From contig NWUY0300022530.1 of NCBI GenBank assembly GCA_004151065.3, positions 92,907-121,049 on the forward strand: a DNA stretch of 28,143 nt, given 5' to 3'. Origin of the DNA: Larix sibirica (lineage: Eukaryota > Streptophyta > Pinopsida > Pinales > Pinaceae). Under the pieces are notes generated by a model. It did not search any database, was not told where the DNA came from, and saw nothing but the letters and a program-made list of their open reading frames with translations. Positions 1 through 9,637 of the stretch are shown in pieces (position 1 is the first letter of the stretch; every line of letters begins with the position of its first letter). A program made the position numbers and the translations under genes.

Positions 1-389
1 CTCCCCACCAAGTATTGTCGGAACTTGGCCAATGCATGCATAATATCCAGTGTTTCTTTATCATAGATTGAATAGTTCCTTTGATGTGGCTGCAATTTTC
101 TGCTCTGAAAAGCAATGGGGATTTTGCATCAAAATTGCTACAATGCCTTCACCAGACGCATCACACTCAAGCACAAATGGATGAGTGAAATTAGGTAAGG
201 CAAGGACCGGGAAACTACTCATTACTTCCTTCATTTTGTTGAAAACATTCTCAACTTCCACGGACCAACAAAAAGCTTTCTTCTTTGTAAGGTCGGTCAA
301 GGGTGTTGTCAACTAAGAGAATCCCCTGACAAATTTTCTATAGTAGGTGCAGATCCCAATGAATCCTCTCAACTCAGTCACATTCTTGG
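1..389 (-). pseudogene. Ty3/Gypsy pol fragment (RT thumb to RNase H start)
   Basis: Read on the minus strand, this encodes the end of reverse transcriptase and the start of RNase H of a Ty3/Gypsy polyprotein. An 83-residue open stretch (312 down to 61) holds an LTKK motif, the F-x-W connection typical of the RT/RNase H junction, and LECDASGEGI, the first acidic motif of Gypsy RNase H. The same part of the larger element lies at about 4036-4425 and is clearly similar but diverged, with many substitutions and small indels, so this is a second member of the same family rather than a copy of the same locus. It is cut by the window edge on one side and by the N at 390 on the other. No intact ORF crosses it. 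Confidence 0.85.
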
Positions 390-390
390 N
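390..390. other. Assembly junction (single N)
   Basis: A lone N. Gypsy pol sequence stops at 389 and unrelated AT-rich DNA begins at 391, whereas the homologous stretch near 4410 continues with pol. This fits a contig join of unknown size rather than one ambiguous base. Confidence 0.8.
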
Positions 391-732
391 ATACTTCTAT
401 GACTATTGTAAGAGTCCTCTATTCTATGGTTAGAAGTTTTGTCAGTTTCCTTTTCCCCATCCTCTCATCTCCTTTGGAGTCTATAATCCATTTTTCAAAA
501 GGAATATTTTATAGCATATTTTTACACTACAAAGAATTTTCCTCTTCTTATTCATTCCATTTTTATTTTCATTACCAAACTAAAAAATAACCAGAAATTC
601 AAACAAGGAAAGAGAATTGTAGAAATTAGATCAAAGAGAATGGTTGTAGGTGAGAAAAGATAGTGGAAAATATAGGAACCTTTACCCATTATGTTTTGCT
701 GCTTATGCATGCCTGAGAATCCATGAATTAAG
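391..732. other. Unassigned AT-rich flank
   Basis: This lies between the contig join and the inferred outer end of the LTR. It contains short chance ORFs on both strands rich in F, S and L, with no motif I recognise. No RNA gene or terminal repeat is visible. The last five bases before the LTR (728-732, ttaag) do not match the five bases after the far end of the element (9632-9636, aaaca), so no target-site duplication is seen. Confidence 0.5.
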
Positions 733-2419
733 TATAATGCAACCAAACCAATTATTTGCACACTAACTAAATGATTTAAAAGTTTAAACACATCGTGGGT
801 GGACTAGATACACAAGAACTAACTAGTTTGGCTAGAATTAAAAAATAAAACCCCAAACACCTCTAGACTCTCCCAAGTTTTCCCAAGATGGAGTTTAGGA
901 CTTTCTAAAGCTCAAAAAAAACCTACAATAGCCTAAACATACTCCCAAATTCAACAACTTCACATTCTCTGGGTGCATCATCCATGGGATGACCCTTTGG
1001 AAAAGCCAAAGACTCTGAGGCAATATCCCCATGACTTATGTGGAACCAAATGGCTTCTGGTGAATATATGGAAGTCTCTAGCCTTAAAATACCCACAAAC
1101 AGCTAAAAACCCCTAATATTATCAATTAATAACAATTGGACTCATTTTGGAAGATAGGAAAATAAAACTAGTTTTTGGACTACTCAACTGAGGAATTTCC
1201 AACTTAATTTGAATGGCCTCTAATGGTTTCGAATTTATGTTTTGAAGGATGATATAGGTCCACTAACATTTCTACTAAATGAAGCAACTTACAATTACGA
1301 AATTGGTTCAATGGAATTCATCCTGATGCAACATTCCATAAAACTAGTTAAATTTGGCACGTCAACAAACATAGGATCAAATATTAATTAATATATGAAA
1401 AGATAATTTGCAAAACATAATATCACAAAATTACATTGTATATTAAAGTAAAATAATTCACTTTAAAAAGCTTCAAATGTATCATCAAGTACCCATGGGG
1501 TCTCCATCATCCATCAAGAACATAATCAAGACAAGACACTAAAGAAAACGCTCCAATTGATTGAATATTCAGCACTAAGCAAGGTAGCAAGTATCTGGCA
1601 GTAAAATGGACCTACAAGTAACCTAAATGAGTAGGGATTAATTCATTACTCCTCATTATATGACTGAATCCACAACTTGAATGAAGAACAAAAGGGGCAC
1701 ATCTCCCCACTCCGACTAGGGGCACATCTCCCAAGTCTTGAGAAGCTCAATGCTCTCAATGAAAAAATTAAACTACCAAAATATGTGAGTGGGTGAAATC
1801 ATCCTTATTTTATAACATGGTTTGGATTCAATATACAATTAATGTGGTCCATCAACCTCATCTAATGCACCCTCAATGACTGATTTTGAACCTATAGCTT
1901 TTACCTTTATTTTCCCCTGGTTTGTTGCCTTTCTACTTTTGTCTAGTTTTCCTCCTTTTGGAAACATCTTTCTTTTCCTGGATTTTCTTTGCTTTCCTTA
2001 TTTTCCAGTGAACTTCTTCCTTTCTGTCTACTTCTTCTTTTATTGTCTTTCCTTCTTTTTTGTTTCTTTCTGCTTTTTTGTGCTTTCCGGCTTTTATGCT
2101 GCCTTCCATCTTTTTAGAGGATGTATTCATTTTATCTGCTTTTCTTCTAGTTTCCATTGTGGATGATAGTTCATAGGGTCCAAAAGATATCTTATGCACC
2201 CTTCTAGGGAACCTAAGAATTTTCACTCATCACAAATTAAATAATATTAAAATATTTACAATTTATGCATTACACACTTTACTAAGTCTTGAATTTAATT
2301 AAACTAGACAATTAATACATCAAAATTAACCCCTACACTTTATTGAATTTTTTGCCAGAACCTATAGGGATTGATAAGGTAGTAAGGATGACCATGGAGC
2401 CCTTAGGGATGGACATTCA
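733..2419 (-). repeat. 3' LTR of the Gypsy element (diverged)
   Basis: The inner edge is set by the PPT: on the minus strand the LTR begins TGAATGTCC directly after the purine tract, matching TGTCATGTCCCC at the start of the other LTR. The outer edge near 733 is set by alignment with 7860 onwards (shared cacactaact at about 760 and 7888). Further matches include the ggggcacatctccc block (about 1695 against 8910), the block near 1800-1910 against 9010-9120, and 2230-2419 against 9430-9631. Similarity is high near the PPT and poor over 800-1400. The segment at about 1900-2130 is pyrimidine-rich (ctttcttttcc type), producing spurious ORFs full of F and C on plus and K and E on minus. No host gene is seen in it. 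Confidence 0.8.
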
Positions 2420-2436
2420 GTCCTCCCCACCCAAAA
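2420..2436 (-). promoter_or_regulatory. Polypurine tract (plus-strand primer site)
   Basis: On the minus strand this reads TTTTGGGTGGGGAGGAC directly before the LTR start. A purine-rich run at the internal side of the 3' LTR is the expected RNase H-resistant primer for plus-strand DNA synthesis. Its place next to the LTR boundary fixes the orientation of the element. Confidence 0.85.
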
Positions 2437-3027
2437 TTGCTTGTCCTCAAGCAATTGTAGTCCTGGATGTGCAACACTTGTCACCCTCCCATGTTGCATC
2501 TTCACTGGGCAAGTCTTTCCACAAAACAAGATATTCTTTGATGGTTTTGTTCTCAACCTTTTTCTCTTGTTTGCAGAATCCTTTCTGGTACCAAGTATTA
2601 GTGTTTCATCATCCATTGGTGGAAGTCTACTGATACTGTCACTTGCTTCCCAACTTCCTTCTTAAGACAAGAAACATGAAACACATTGTGTACTTTGCTT
2701 CCTTCTGGAAGATCCAACTCATAAGCAACTTCTCCTATCTTCCACAACTCTGTAAGGACCATAGAACCTTGGTTTTAACTTTTCATCCCCTTTCCTTTCA
2801 ATGAATATTGTTTGTATGGCTGCAACCTCAAGTACACCAAGTCACTAACTTGAAAACTGCGCTCTTCTTATTCTTATCTTGCATACATTTTCTGTTGATT
2901 TTGAGTTGTCTAGCAAGTTGTCCTTGAGTACTCTCAAAATGTATTGACTCTCTTGGAGCCAATCCTTTTCCTTTTGGTAAATCTCCAAAATCATATCTGC
3001 AAATGTGGGAGCATCATACCCATACAA
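2437..3027 (-). pseudogene. Integrase C-terminus and chromodomain-like tail
   Basis: Downstream of the integrase core on the minus strand, 3027-2845 contains YGYDAPTF, an alanine-poor helix and a KDNLLDNSK stretch corresponding to the usual Lk.nL..AQ region of Gypsy integrases. Frames then change: about 2845-2750 matches the vGd.VyLrLqPY segment in pieces, and a HVFHVS-like motif follows. At 2481-2537 the minus strand encodes EYLVLWKDLPSEDATWEGD, which fits the C-terminal part of a chromodomain (LVxWkgx..exaTWE). Chromodomains at the integrase end are thought to steer insertion toward marked chromatin. Stops and frameshifts break the segment into several pieces. Confidence 0.75.
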
Positions 3028-3875
3028 GATCCTTGAAAGGTGTCATGCCAATGGATATGTGGAAAGTTGTGTTGTAGCAGAAATTCTCCCATGTGCAACC
3101 ATGTAATCCAACTTTTTGCTCCCATGTGACATAGTTTATGAGGTATCCTTCCAGCCATTGATTCACCCTTTCAGTTTGTTCCATCAGTTTGAGGGTGATA
3201 GATGGTGCTCATGTCCAAGCTTGTCCCAACCAGCTTGAACAATTCTTCCAAAATGCACTTGTGAATTTGTTGTCCCTATCACTTATTATGGTTTTGGGAA
3301 ACCATGCAACTTGAATACTTCTCATAAAGAAGATGCAACAACTTGGCTTGCTGCAATAGTGGATGTAACACAAAAAATGTGCAAATTTTGTTAGCCTATC
3401 AACCACACAAAAATACAATCTTTACCTTGAACTTTTGGCAAGCGGTGATGAAATCCAGGAGATACTCTCCCATTTCTGCTCTGGAATGGGAAGAGGTTGT
3501 AATAGGTCAGTAGGATGTATATGCTCCACCTTGTTCATGATGGCATGCAATGCACTCCCTCACATGCTTCATCACATCATTTTTGAGTCCCTTCCATGAG
3601 AACCTCTCCTCACCTTCTATATGTCTTCAAGAACCTGGGGTGGCCAGCTAAGGGTGCATCATGAGCAGCTTCTAAAATTTTCTTTTTCAAGTTTTGATTC
3701 CTGGAACCAAGAAGATGCGGTCCTTGTAGTATATGACAATCATGGAGAACCTTATATGCATCATCATGTACCAAACCATCTAGAATCTCACATGCAAACT
3801 TATTCTTAGAGTACTCTACTGCTAACTGAACCTTCCAATCAGACGGAAATTCCATTAAAGAAAGAGGTTGGTTCC
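3028..3875 (-). pseudogene. Integrase zinc-binding and catalytic core remnant
   Basis: Minus-strand order: H2C2-type zinc region (HDAPLAGH with KTYRR, then FSWKGLK-like and ECIAC at about 3540-3600), then the catalytic core. An open stretch 3418-3209 holds VVDRLTKFAHF (first Asp) and PKTIISDRDNKF (second Asp). The third acidic residue, Glu of HPQTDGQTERVN, can still be read near 3165-3200, but an extra base around 3180 puts it in another frame, so DDE is never in one reading frame. It is followed by YNTTFH and TPF, as expected in family members. The enzyme would insert the cDNA into the genome; this copy cannot make it intact. Confidence 0.85.
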
Positions 3876-4552
3876 TAGAAAGTGCATCTTCCACTACATT
3901 CATTTTCCCTTCTTGTACTCTATGTCAAAATCATAGGCTTGAATTTTACTCACCCATTTTTGTTGCCTATCATTGAGCTCCTTTTGTGTCAGAAAATGCC
4001 TTAGACTGTTGTGATCAGTCTTGACAACAAACTTGCTCCCCACCAAGTACTTCAGAATCTTGGCCAATGCATGCATAATGGCCACATTTATTTATCATAA
4101 ATTGAGTAGTTCCTTTCATGTGGCTGACAATTCTTCTCTCAAAAGCAATGGGGTGCTTATTTTGCATCAAACTGCTCCAATGCCTTCACCGGAGGCATCA
4201 CACTCAAGCACAAATGGTGAGTGAAATCAGGTAAGGACAAGGACCGGAACTACTCATCACTTCCTTCATTTTGTTGAAAACCTTCTCAGCTTCCTCAGAC
4301 CAACAAAAACTTCCTTCTTTGTAAGTCAGTCAAGGGTGTGTCAACTAGAGAATCCCTTGACAAATTTTCTATAGTAAGTGTCAGATCCCAATGAATCCTC
4401 TCAATTCAGTCACATTCTTGGGGCTTGGCCAATCAAGAATAGTTGGATCTTCTCCATGTGGACCTTTACCCCTCTTGTCCAATCACATGGCCAAGGTACA
4501 ACAACTCCTTCATTCCAAACTCACATTTGGACAACTTTGCATACAATGACTG
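3876..4552 (-). pseudogene. RT thumb / RNase H remnant
   Basis: The minus strand after the RT core reads LYAKLSKCEFGMKELLYLGH (about 4545-4480), the conserved RT end, in frame after a TAA. The FLG and LTKK/F-x-W connection and the CDASGEGIG motif follow in shifted frames around 4220-4400. At 4085-3900 an open stretch reads MHALAKILKYLVGSKFVVKT, then TDHNSLRHFL and an RQQKW motif, the later part of Gypsy RNase H. A one-base shift separates YKKGK from NVVEDALSR near 3900; the usual family form is NVVADALSR, so Ala is changed to Glu here. At least three frame changes make it nonfunctional. Confidence 0.85.
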
Positions 4553-5413
4553 TTATGCCAAAATTGTTAGTACTGCTTCCAAATGCTGCAAGTGTTCCTC
4601 CCAAGTCTTGCTATAAATCAGAATGCCATCAAAAAATACTAACACATACTTACGTATATGCTTACTGAATACTCTGTTCATGCAATATTGGAATGTAGCT
4701 AGAGCATTAGTCAAGCCAAAGGGCATGACTAAAAACTCCAAATGTCCATAGTGACAGCGGAAAGTTGTCTTCTGTATGTATTCCTCTCTCATTATGATTT
4801 GATGGTAACCAGAACAGAGCTCTATATTGGAAAAAAATTTGGCCCCATGCAGCTCATCCATTCTTGGGATTGGGTACCAGTTCTTAATGGTCCTATTGTT
4901 TAGAGCCCGATAATCTCTGCACATCCTTAGTGTTCCATCTTTCTTCTTCACTAGAGCTATTGAAGAAGCAAAGGAATTGAAGCTTGGTCTGATAAGTCCT
5001 AATTCAAGAAGTTCCTTAATAGCCCTCTCATTTTCATCCTTGAACTTCTTGGGGTGCTTATAGGGGTGGTTCATGATGGGTTGTGTTCCCACCTCCAATT
5101 CACTCACATGTTGTACTCTATTTGGTGGCCTACCATGAAGAAGGTCTCCAAAAACCTTCTCATGCTTTCTAAGCAATCTCTTGATGTCCTCCGGGTGTTG
5201 TGATACATCAATGGTGGTGCCTTGAGTGGTGATGAGGCATTTAGTAGCCCACTCAATGTCTCCATGCCTCAAAATGGACCTCATACTGTGTGAGGACACC
5301 ACTTGATTTGGATAATTGTTGATGCCTTGCAAAACAATCTGCTTCTCATCAGAATCTTGGAAGCGTATTTGGGGCACCTTATAATTCATGGAATGATCCC
5401 CATTGGAGTACAA
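4553..5413 (-). pseudogene. Reverse transcriptase core, catalytically disrupted
   Basis: A 286-codon open stretch carries the Ty3/Gypsy RT: RPSFNSFASSIALVKKKDGT (residues 142-161), CRDYRALN (165-172), PIPRMDEL, FSNIELCSGYHQI (194-206), TTFRCHYGHLEFLVMPFGL and VLVFFDGILIYSKT. Two of the three catalytic aspartates are changed: the Asp of motif A is Glu198 (GAG, 4820-4822) and the second Asp of FFDD is Gly263 (GGC, 4625-4627). The first codon is TTG, not a true start; the frame is continuous with the protease upstream through a TAG at 5414-5416. A TAA at 4553-4555 ends it just before LYAK. The fold is well conserved but polymerase activity is not expected. Confidence 0.92.
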
Positions 5414-6163
5414 CTATTGCACTCCCAACACCAAGTTAGTAGTAGCCACATTCACCACATAAAAGCTGTCTATCAAAGTATAATCTCCAATGGTCACTTG
5501 CAGCTTCAGAATCCATCTAGTACAGTCCATGAAGTTATTACCTGGTATGATGATTGTGAGACCTTCAAATTTTTCAGTAGGCAGCTTCCTTCTTTCCACC
5601 AGGGCTGCATCAATGAAATTATGGGTAGCACCTCCATCAACCAGAATTGAAACCTTCTGTCTTTGAACCACTCCCTTGAATCTGAGAGTGTGGAAATGAG
5701 GTAATCCTACCAAGATTGCAATCTTGCCACTTATTGGTGGCAGTTCTTCTTCATCTACAGTATCATATTCACCATCAACTTCAACTGGATCCTCCTCAAC
5801 TTCGCTCTCTGAGAAGACCTCAAGGTAATGTGCCTTTCCTTTGGCACATTTGTGGCTTGGAACCCATGGTTCCTGGCAGGTGAAACATAACTTTCTCCTC
5901 ATCAATTCATCTCGATCTTTGGAATTATACTCCTTCTTGAAAGTGCCAGTCAAATTTTTCAAGGGGGGTCTTTGACTCTTGAACTTGGTAGGTACAATAG
6001 CCTTAGGAGGAAATATTGTTCTTGGGATGGCATCTTGTAGATCTCTAGTTCTACTCATTGCATCCTGCAGAATAGATAGTCTATAGGATTTGACCAACCC
6101 CTTTGATGGCTCTACTAATCCTTCTATGAATAAAAGGATCAAAGCGAGCTTTTGATATATCAT
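5414..6163 (-). pseudogene. Nucleocapsid zinc knuckle and aspartic protease
   Basis: This 249-codon open stretch continues from gag in another frame. Residues 93-106 (LCFTCQEPWVPSHKC) hold C93, C96, H104 and C106, the variant knuckle often seen in plant Gypsy elements, which binds RNA. An acidic linker follows (residues 119-140). The protease active site is at residues 172-185, LVDGGATHNFID. The family motif is D-S/T-G-A, so Ser/Thr is replaced by Gly177 (GGA, 5633-5635). The end reads NLVLGVQ followed by TAG and LYS, where family members have VLGVQWL, so a Trp codon has become a stop. The frame is otherwise shared with the RT. Confidence 0.88.
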
Positions 6164-6182
6164 TGACCATTACAACCAGCTT

Positions 6183-7097
6183 CTAGAAATCAGAAATATA
6201 GGCCTCAGGAGTTCCTGACTGTCTCAAATGCGCTAGCTCCATGAAGGATATCTCAAGATCCTTCCGATCAAATTTCTCGGCCAATCTTCTAGTAAACTCT
6301 TCATAGGTTGACACTTGGTCATGCCCTAATGTTTTCATACCATGGAACCACCAATCATTGGCCTCTCCATCAAAATGCAGGGTGGTCATTTTGATGGCAT
6401 CCCTTTCGGCCATGGGGTTCAATTGAAAATAGGTATCCAATTTTTGGATCCATGCACTTGCAGTACACTTGGATGAACCATCAAAGTATGGGAGGGATAT
6501 CTTACCAATGACATTCTTCATCTCAAAATTTTGTGTAGGAATTCTATTTCCCCCTCTTGGATGGACTTTATATTGGGCTTCATAGAAATCCTTGAAGGGC
6601 AAGGCTCTCTTGAAATCTTCACTCAAGGTCTGATACTCTGCATAGCGATCCTCCCATGTAGCAATGGATTCACTCTGCACTTCTAGTTCCTCTTTATTCT
6701 CTTCAGTGAATTTGGGCATGGTAGGCCTTGGCTGGCTCTTGATCTCACTCTTAAATTCATGAGGCCAATTGTGAGGCCTTGTTTTTGAAAATAGAGTCTC
6801 ACCAAATACCTTCTTCCCTTCATGTTGAGATCCACTACTGCTCCCTTCTCCATCTTTGTGTACCAATTTCTTGGCAAGAAATTCTCGAGTCTCTTGACCT
6901 GACTTGATGATGTTCTGGGATATGTCTTGCATGCCTTTCAACATGCTCTAGACAAAGTATCTGAACTCTTCTCTTTCATCCATGTTAGACATGTCTTTTT
7001 CTCCTTGAAGCTTGTCTTCAGTGGAGTCACCCTCCTCTTCAACAAGAGTTTCTTCTGGATCTTTCTCTTTAGAAGATGGTTTTCTCTTAGGACTCAT
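6183..7097 (-). pseudogene. gag (capsid) of the Gypsy element, left contig copy
   Basis: The gag start is the ATG read from 7097-7095; the leader starts MSPKRKPSSKEKD and is very charged. A TAG at 6950-6948 interrupts it, after which 6944-6183 is open for 253 codons. The C-terminal part has the retrotransposon gag signature: ISLPYFDGS, AWIQKLDTYFQLNPM, AIKMTTLHFDGEANDWW, EFTRRLAEKFDRKD and LRQSGTPEAYISDF. Capsid protein packages element RNA in virus-like particles. It ends in TAG (6185-6183) where family members commonly have a Gln before KL; the downstream sequence is shifted by one base relative to the protease frame. The right part (6418-7097) is the same DNA as 7134-7813. Confidence 0.88.
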
Positions 7098-7132
7098 AAA
7101 GGATAATCAAGAGCAGGTTCAGAGGACCATGC

Positions 7133-7133
7133 N
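7133..7133. other. Assembly junction (single N) inside a contig overlap
   Basis: A lone N sits exactly between the end of one copy (7132) and the start of the other (7134) of a near-identical 715-bp stretch. The left contig ends and the right contig begins within the same sequence, as an unmerged dovetail overlap would give. Confidence 0.92.
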
Positions 7134-7813
7134 TTCAATTGAAAATATGTATCCAATTTTTGGATCCATGCACTTGCAGTACACTTGGATGAACCATCAA
7201 AGTATGGGAGGGATATCTTACCAATGACATTCTTCATCTCAAAATTTTGTGTAGGAATTCTATTTCCCCCTCTTGGATGGACTTTATATTGGGCTTCATA
7301 GAAATCCTTGAAGGGCAAGGCTCTCTTGAAATCTTCACTCAAGGTCTGATACTCTGCATAGCGATCCTCCCATGTAGCAATGGATTCACTCTGCACTTCT
7401 AGTTCCTCTTTATTCTCTTCAGTGAATTTGGGCATGGTAGGCCTTGGCTGGCTCTTGATCTCACTCTTAAATTCATGAGGCCAATTGTGAGGCCTTGTTT
7501 TTGAAAATAGAGTCTCACCAAATACCTTCTTCCCTTCATGTTGAGATCCACTACTGCTCCCTTCTCCATCTTTGTGTACCAATTTCTTGGCAAGAAATTC
7601 TCGAGTCTCTTGACCTGACTTGATGATGTTCTGGGATATGTCTTGCATGCCTTTCAACATGCTCTAGACAAAGTATCTGAACTCTTCTCTTTCATCCATG
7701 TTAGACATGTCTTTTTCTCCTTGAAGCTTGTCTTCAGTGGAGTCACCCTCCTCTTCAACAAGAGTTTCTTCTGGATCTTTCTCTTTAGAAGATGGTTTTC
7801 TCTTAGGACTCAT
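7134..7813 (-). pseudogene. gag N-terminal part, right contig copy
   Basis: This is the same coding content as 6418-7097: ATG at 7813-7811, charged leader, TAG at 7666-7664, then an open frame from 7660 that runs to the N. The last residues before the join (after DTYFQL) come from reading across the N and are not real. If the overlap is collapsed, the true gag runs from 7813 through this copy into 6417 and below. Confidence 0.85.
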
Positions 7814-7848
7814 AAAGGATAATCAAGAGCAGGTTCAGAGGACCATGC
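7134..7848. repeat. 715-bp duplicate of 6418-7132 (assembly artefact)
   Basis: Every base compared from 7134 to 7848 matches 6418-7132 at an offset of 716, except one seen by eye (g at 6432, t at 7148). Both copies touch the N at 7133. By contrast, true copies of this family within the window (1-389 against about 4036-4425) are much more diverged. The simplest reading is one stretch of DNA represented twice. Confidence 0.9.
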
Positions 7849-7858
7849 TCTGATACCA
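7847..7858 (-). promoter_or_regulatory. Primer binding site, initiator tRNA-Met type
   Basis: The minus strand reads TGGTATCAGAGC one base after the 5' LTR end (LTR ends ...TTACA, then G). This is the standard complement of the 3' end of plant initiator tRNA-Met and the place where minus-strand DNA synthesis starts. It fixes the boundary of the 5' LTR and the orientation. Confidence 0.92.
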
Positions 7859-7859
7859 C

Positions 7860-9631
7860 TGTAATGTACCCAACCCCCTATTAAGGCACACTAACTCAGA
7901 TATACAACTTGGACACACATAAGGTAGGCTTGACACACTTAACAAGATGCAAATAAGGTTAACTCAAGGCCAATACTTCAACAACGCACTTTCGGGAGTA
8001 CGTCACGCCTGGGTAGACTCATTGGGCTACACCCAAGGCTTCAAGGCAATTGCCCTAGGACTTGTGTGGAAACTCTGCTGCTTCAGGTGTAGTCTAGAAG
8101 TAATCTAACCTTAGGTAATCTAAATGGACTTCCCCCAACCTGATATGGACTTAATATGACTTGACAATAAGGATCTAATAGTAAAAAACTTGACTAGGTG
8201 CAGAAGGGCGAGACTTGAACTAGTGGTAGAGAAAACTTCTAGATGAATTCGAATGACCTTTGGAGCTTCCTAATTTCTGTTCTGGAGGTATGGATGGGCT
8301 GTAATACATCATATTTGACTAACAGGATCTTCAGATCAAAGATTAGTAATGCATTAGATAATTAGAATCATCCAGACAGTAAACTAGGTAATTGTTTGCT
8401 ACTAGGGTGCAAGCAATGAAACAATGAATTACAAACAACATCAAATGCTCACGAATTCCTCAATAGAACTGATATATGAAATCAAATATATGTCCTTGAA
8501 AAGAAGCAAGCTTAAATCATAATTTAAGAACAACAAATGGTAGGCTATTAAATCCAAACTTACAGAGAGTCCTTAATCCTTAAGATTTTTACAGCATATA
8601 AGCAAAATATTGTATCTGAGAATGAAAGGAAGGACTTTCACCACTGGATTAGAGCCATGGGCAGGAAATGACCATATTGCAGCTCATTGAAGGCACAGGA
8701 ACAACTTCTACAACTCACAAGGGCGCAATTCCTCAGATTGCCCTCTTCTCTGGCCAAATCACATCACAATCTCAAACATTGATGCATCTATCTCTTCACA
8801 ATTTCTTGAGACTTGAATCCTTCAAGCTATGGAATGGATCAGATTTGCAAATAACACTCTAATGGATGCACTAACACTGTGTAGATTACTGCATCAAGGT
8901 TTGCAATGGGGCACATCACCCAATGCTGGTTAGGGGCGCATCTCCCAAGCCTCTAAGATGTAGAGCTCTCAAGATAAATGATCAAAGTGACAAAATATGT
9001 GCACTAGGGTGCACCTCCTTTTATAAGATGAGTTGGTCTCAAGATACATTGAATGTAGTCCATCCTCCTCAACCAATGCTCCCTCATTGACTAATTTTGT
9101 TCCTGCAGCTTTTACCTTTCTTTTTCCTTGCTTTGTTTCCTTTCTGCTTTGGTCTGCTTTTCTGCTTTTGGCAACATCTTGCTTTTCCTAGATTTTCTAT
9201 GCTTTCCTAATTTTCCATGCTTTTCCTGCTTTTCTGCTTTCTCCTGCTTTTATGAAATTTTCTATTTTTATCCTGCTTTCTGCTTTTCTGAGTTTTTCCT
9301 GCTTTTATGTTGCCTTCCATCTTTTTAGTGGATTTATGGATTTTTTCTTCTTTTCTCTAGTTGCCATTGTGGATGACAACTCCTTAGGTCCACAAGAAAT
9401 CTAATGCACCCTCCTGGGCCACCTAATCAAATCCAATCATCACACAATTAAATAAAAATAACATATTTACATTTTATGCATTACATCCTTACTTAAGTTT
9501 CAAATTTAATTAAACTATACAATTAATGTCTTCAAAATTAACCCCTGCACTTAATTGAATTCGTGCTAAAACCTGTAGCGGTTGATAAGGTAGAAGGATG
9601 ACCATGGAGCCCTTAGGGTGGGGACATGACA
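7860..9631 (-). repeat. 5' LTR of the Gypsy element
   Basis: It spans 1772 bp; on the minus strand it starts TGTCATGTCCCC and ends GGGTACATTACA next to the PBS, giving a TG...CA LTR. It would hold the promoter and polyadenylation signals for element transcription; I could not place a TATA box with confidence. A pyrimidine-rich section (about 9110-9330, repeated tgcttttc-type words) matches the one in the other LTR. ORFs in it are low-complexity artefacts. It ends six bases before the dispersed repeat at 9638. Confidence 0.85.
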
Positions 9632-9637
9632 AAACAT

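Larger units (their letters stand above)
733..9631 (-). mobile_element. Decayed Ty3/Gypsy LTR retrotransposon with chromodomain-like tail
   Basis: One element lies on the minus strand in the order 5' LTR, PBS, gag, zinc knuckle/protease, RT, RNase H, integrase, chromodomain-like tail, PPT, 3' LTR. Pol order (RT before integrase) and the motifs place it in Ty3/Gypsy. The nominal span is 8899 bp, but 716 bp of this is an unmerged contig overlap around 7133, so the real element is about 8.2 kb. LTR ends are TG...CA at 7860-9631; the outer end of the other LTR reads TA instead of TG. The LTRs align along their length but are strongly diverged, least so in the 200 bp nearest the PPT. Together with several stops, frameshifts and catalytic substitutions this marks an old, inactive insertion. 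No matching target-site duplication was found. Confidence 0.85.

Noticed and set aside
1876-2226. Long F/C-rich plus and K/E-rich minus ORFs
   Set aside because: They come from a pyrimidine-rich tract that occurs in both LTRs and are low-complexity artefacts; a matching plus-strand ORF at 9128-9328 is the same effect.
5303-5650. 115-codon plus-strand ORF
   Set aside because: It is antisense to the protease/RT coding sequence, which has clear motifs.
7012-7227. A plus-strand 71-codon ORF containing an X
   Set aside because: It reads across the N at 7133 and opposite to gag, so it is an artefact of the contig join.
728-9636. Target-site duplication for the Gypsy element
   Set aside because: ttaag (728-732) and aaaca (9632-9636) do not match.
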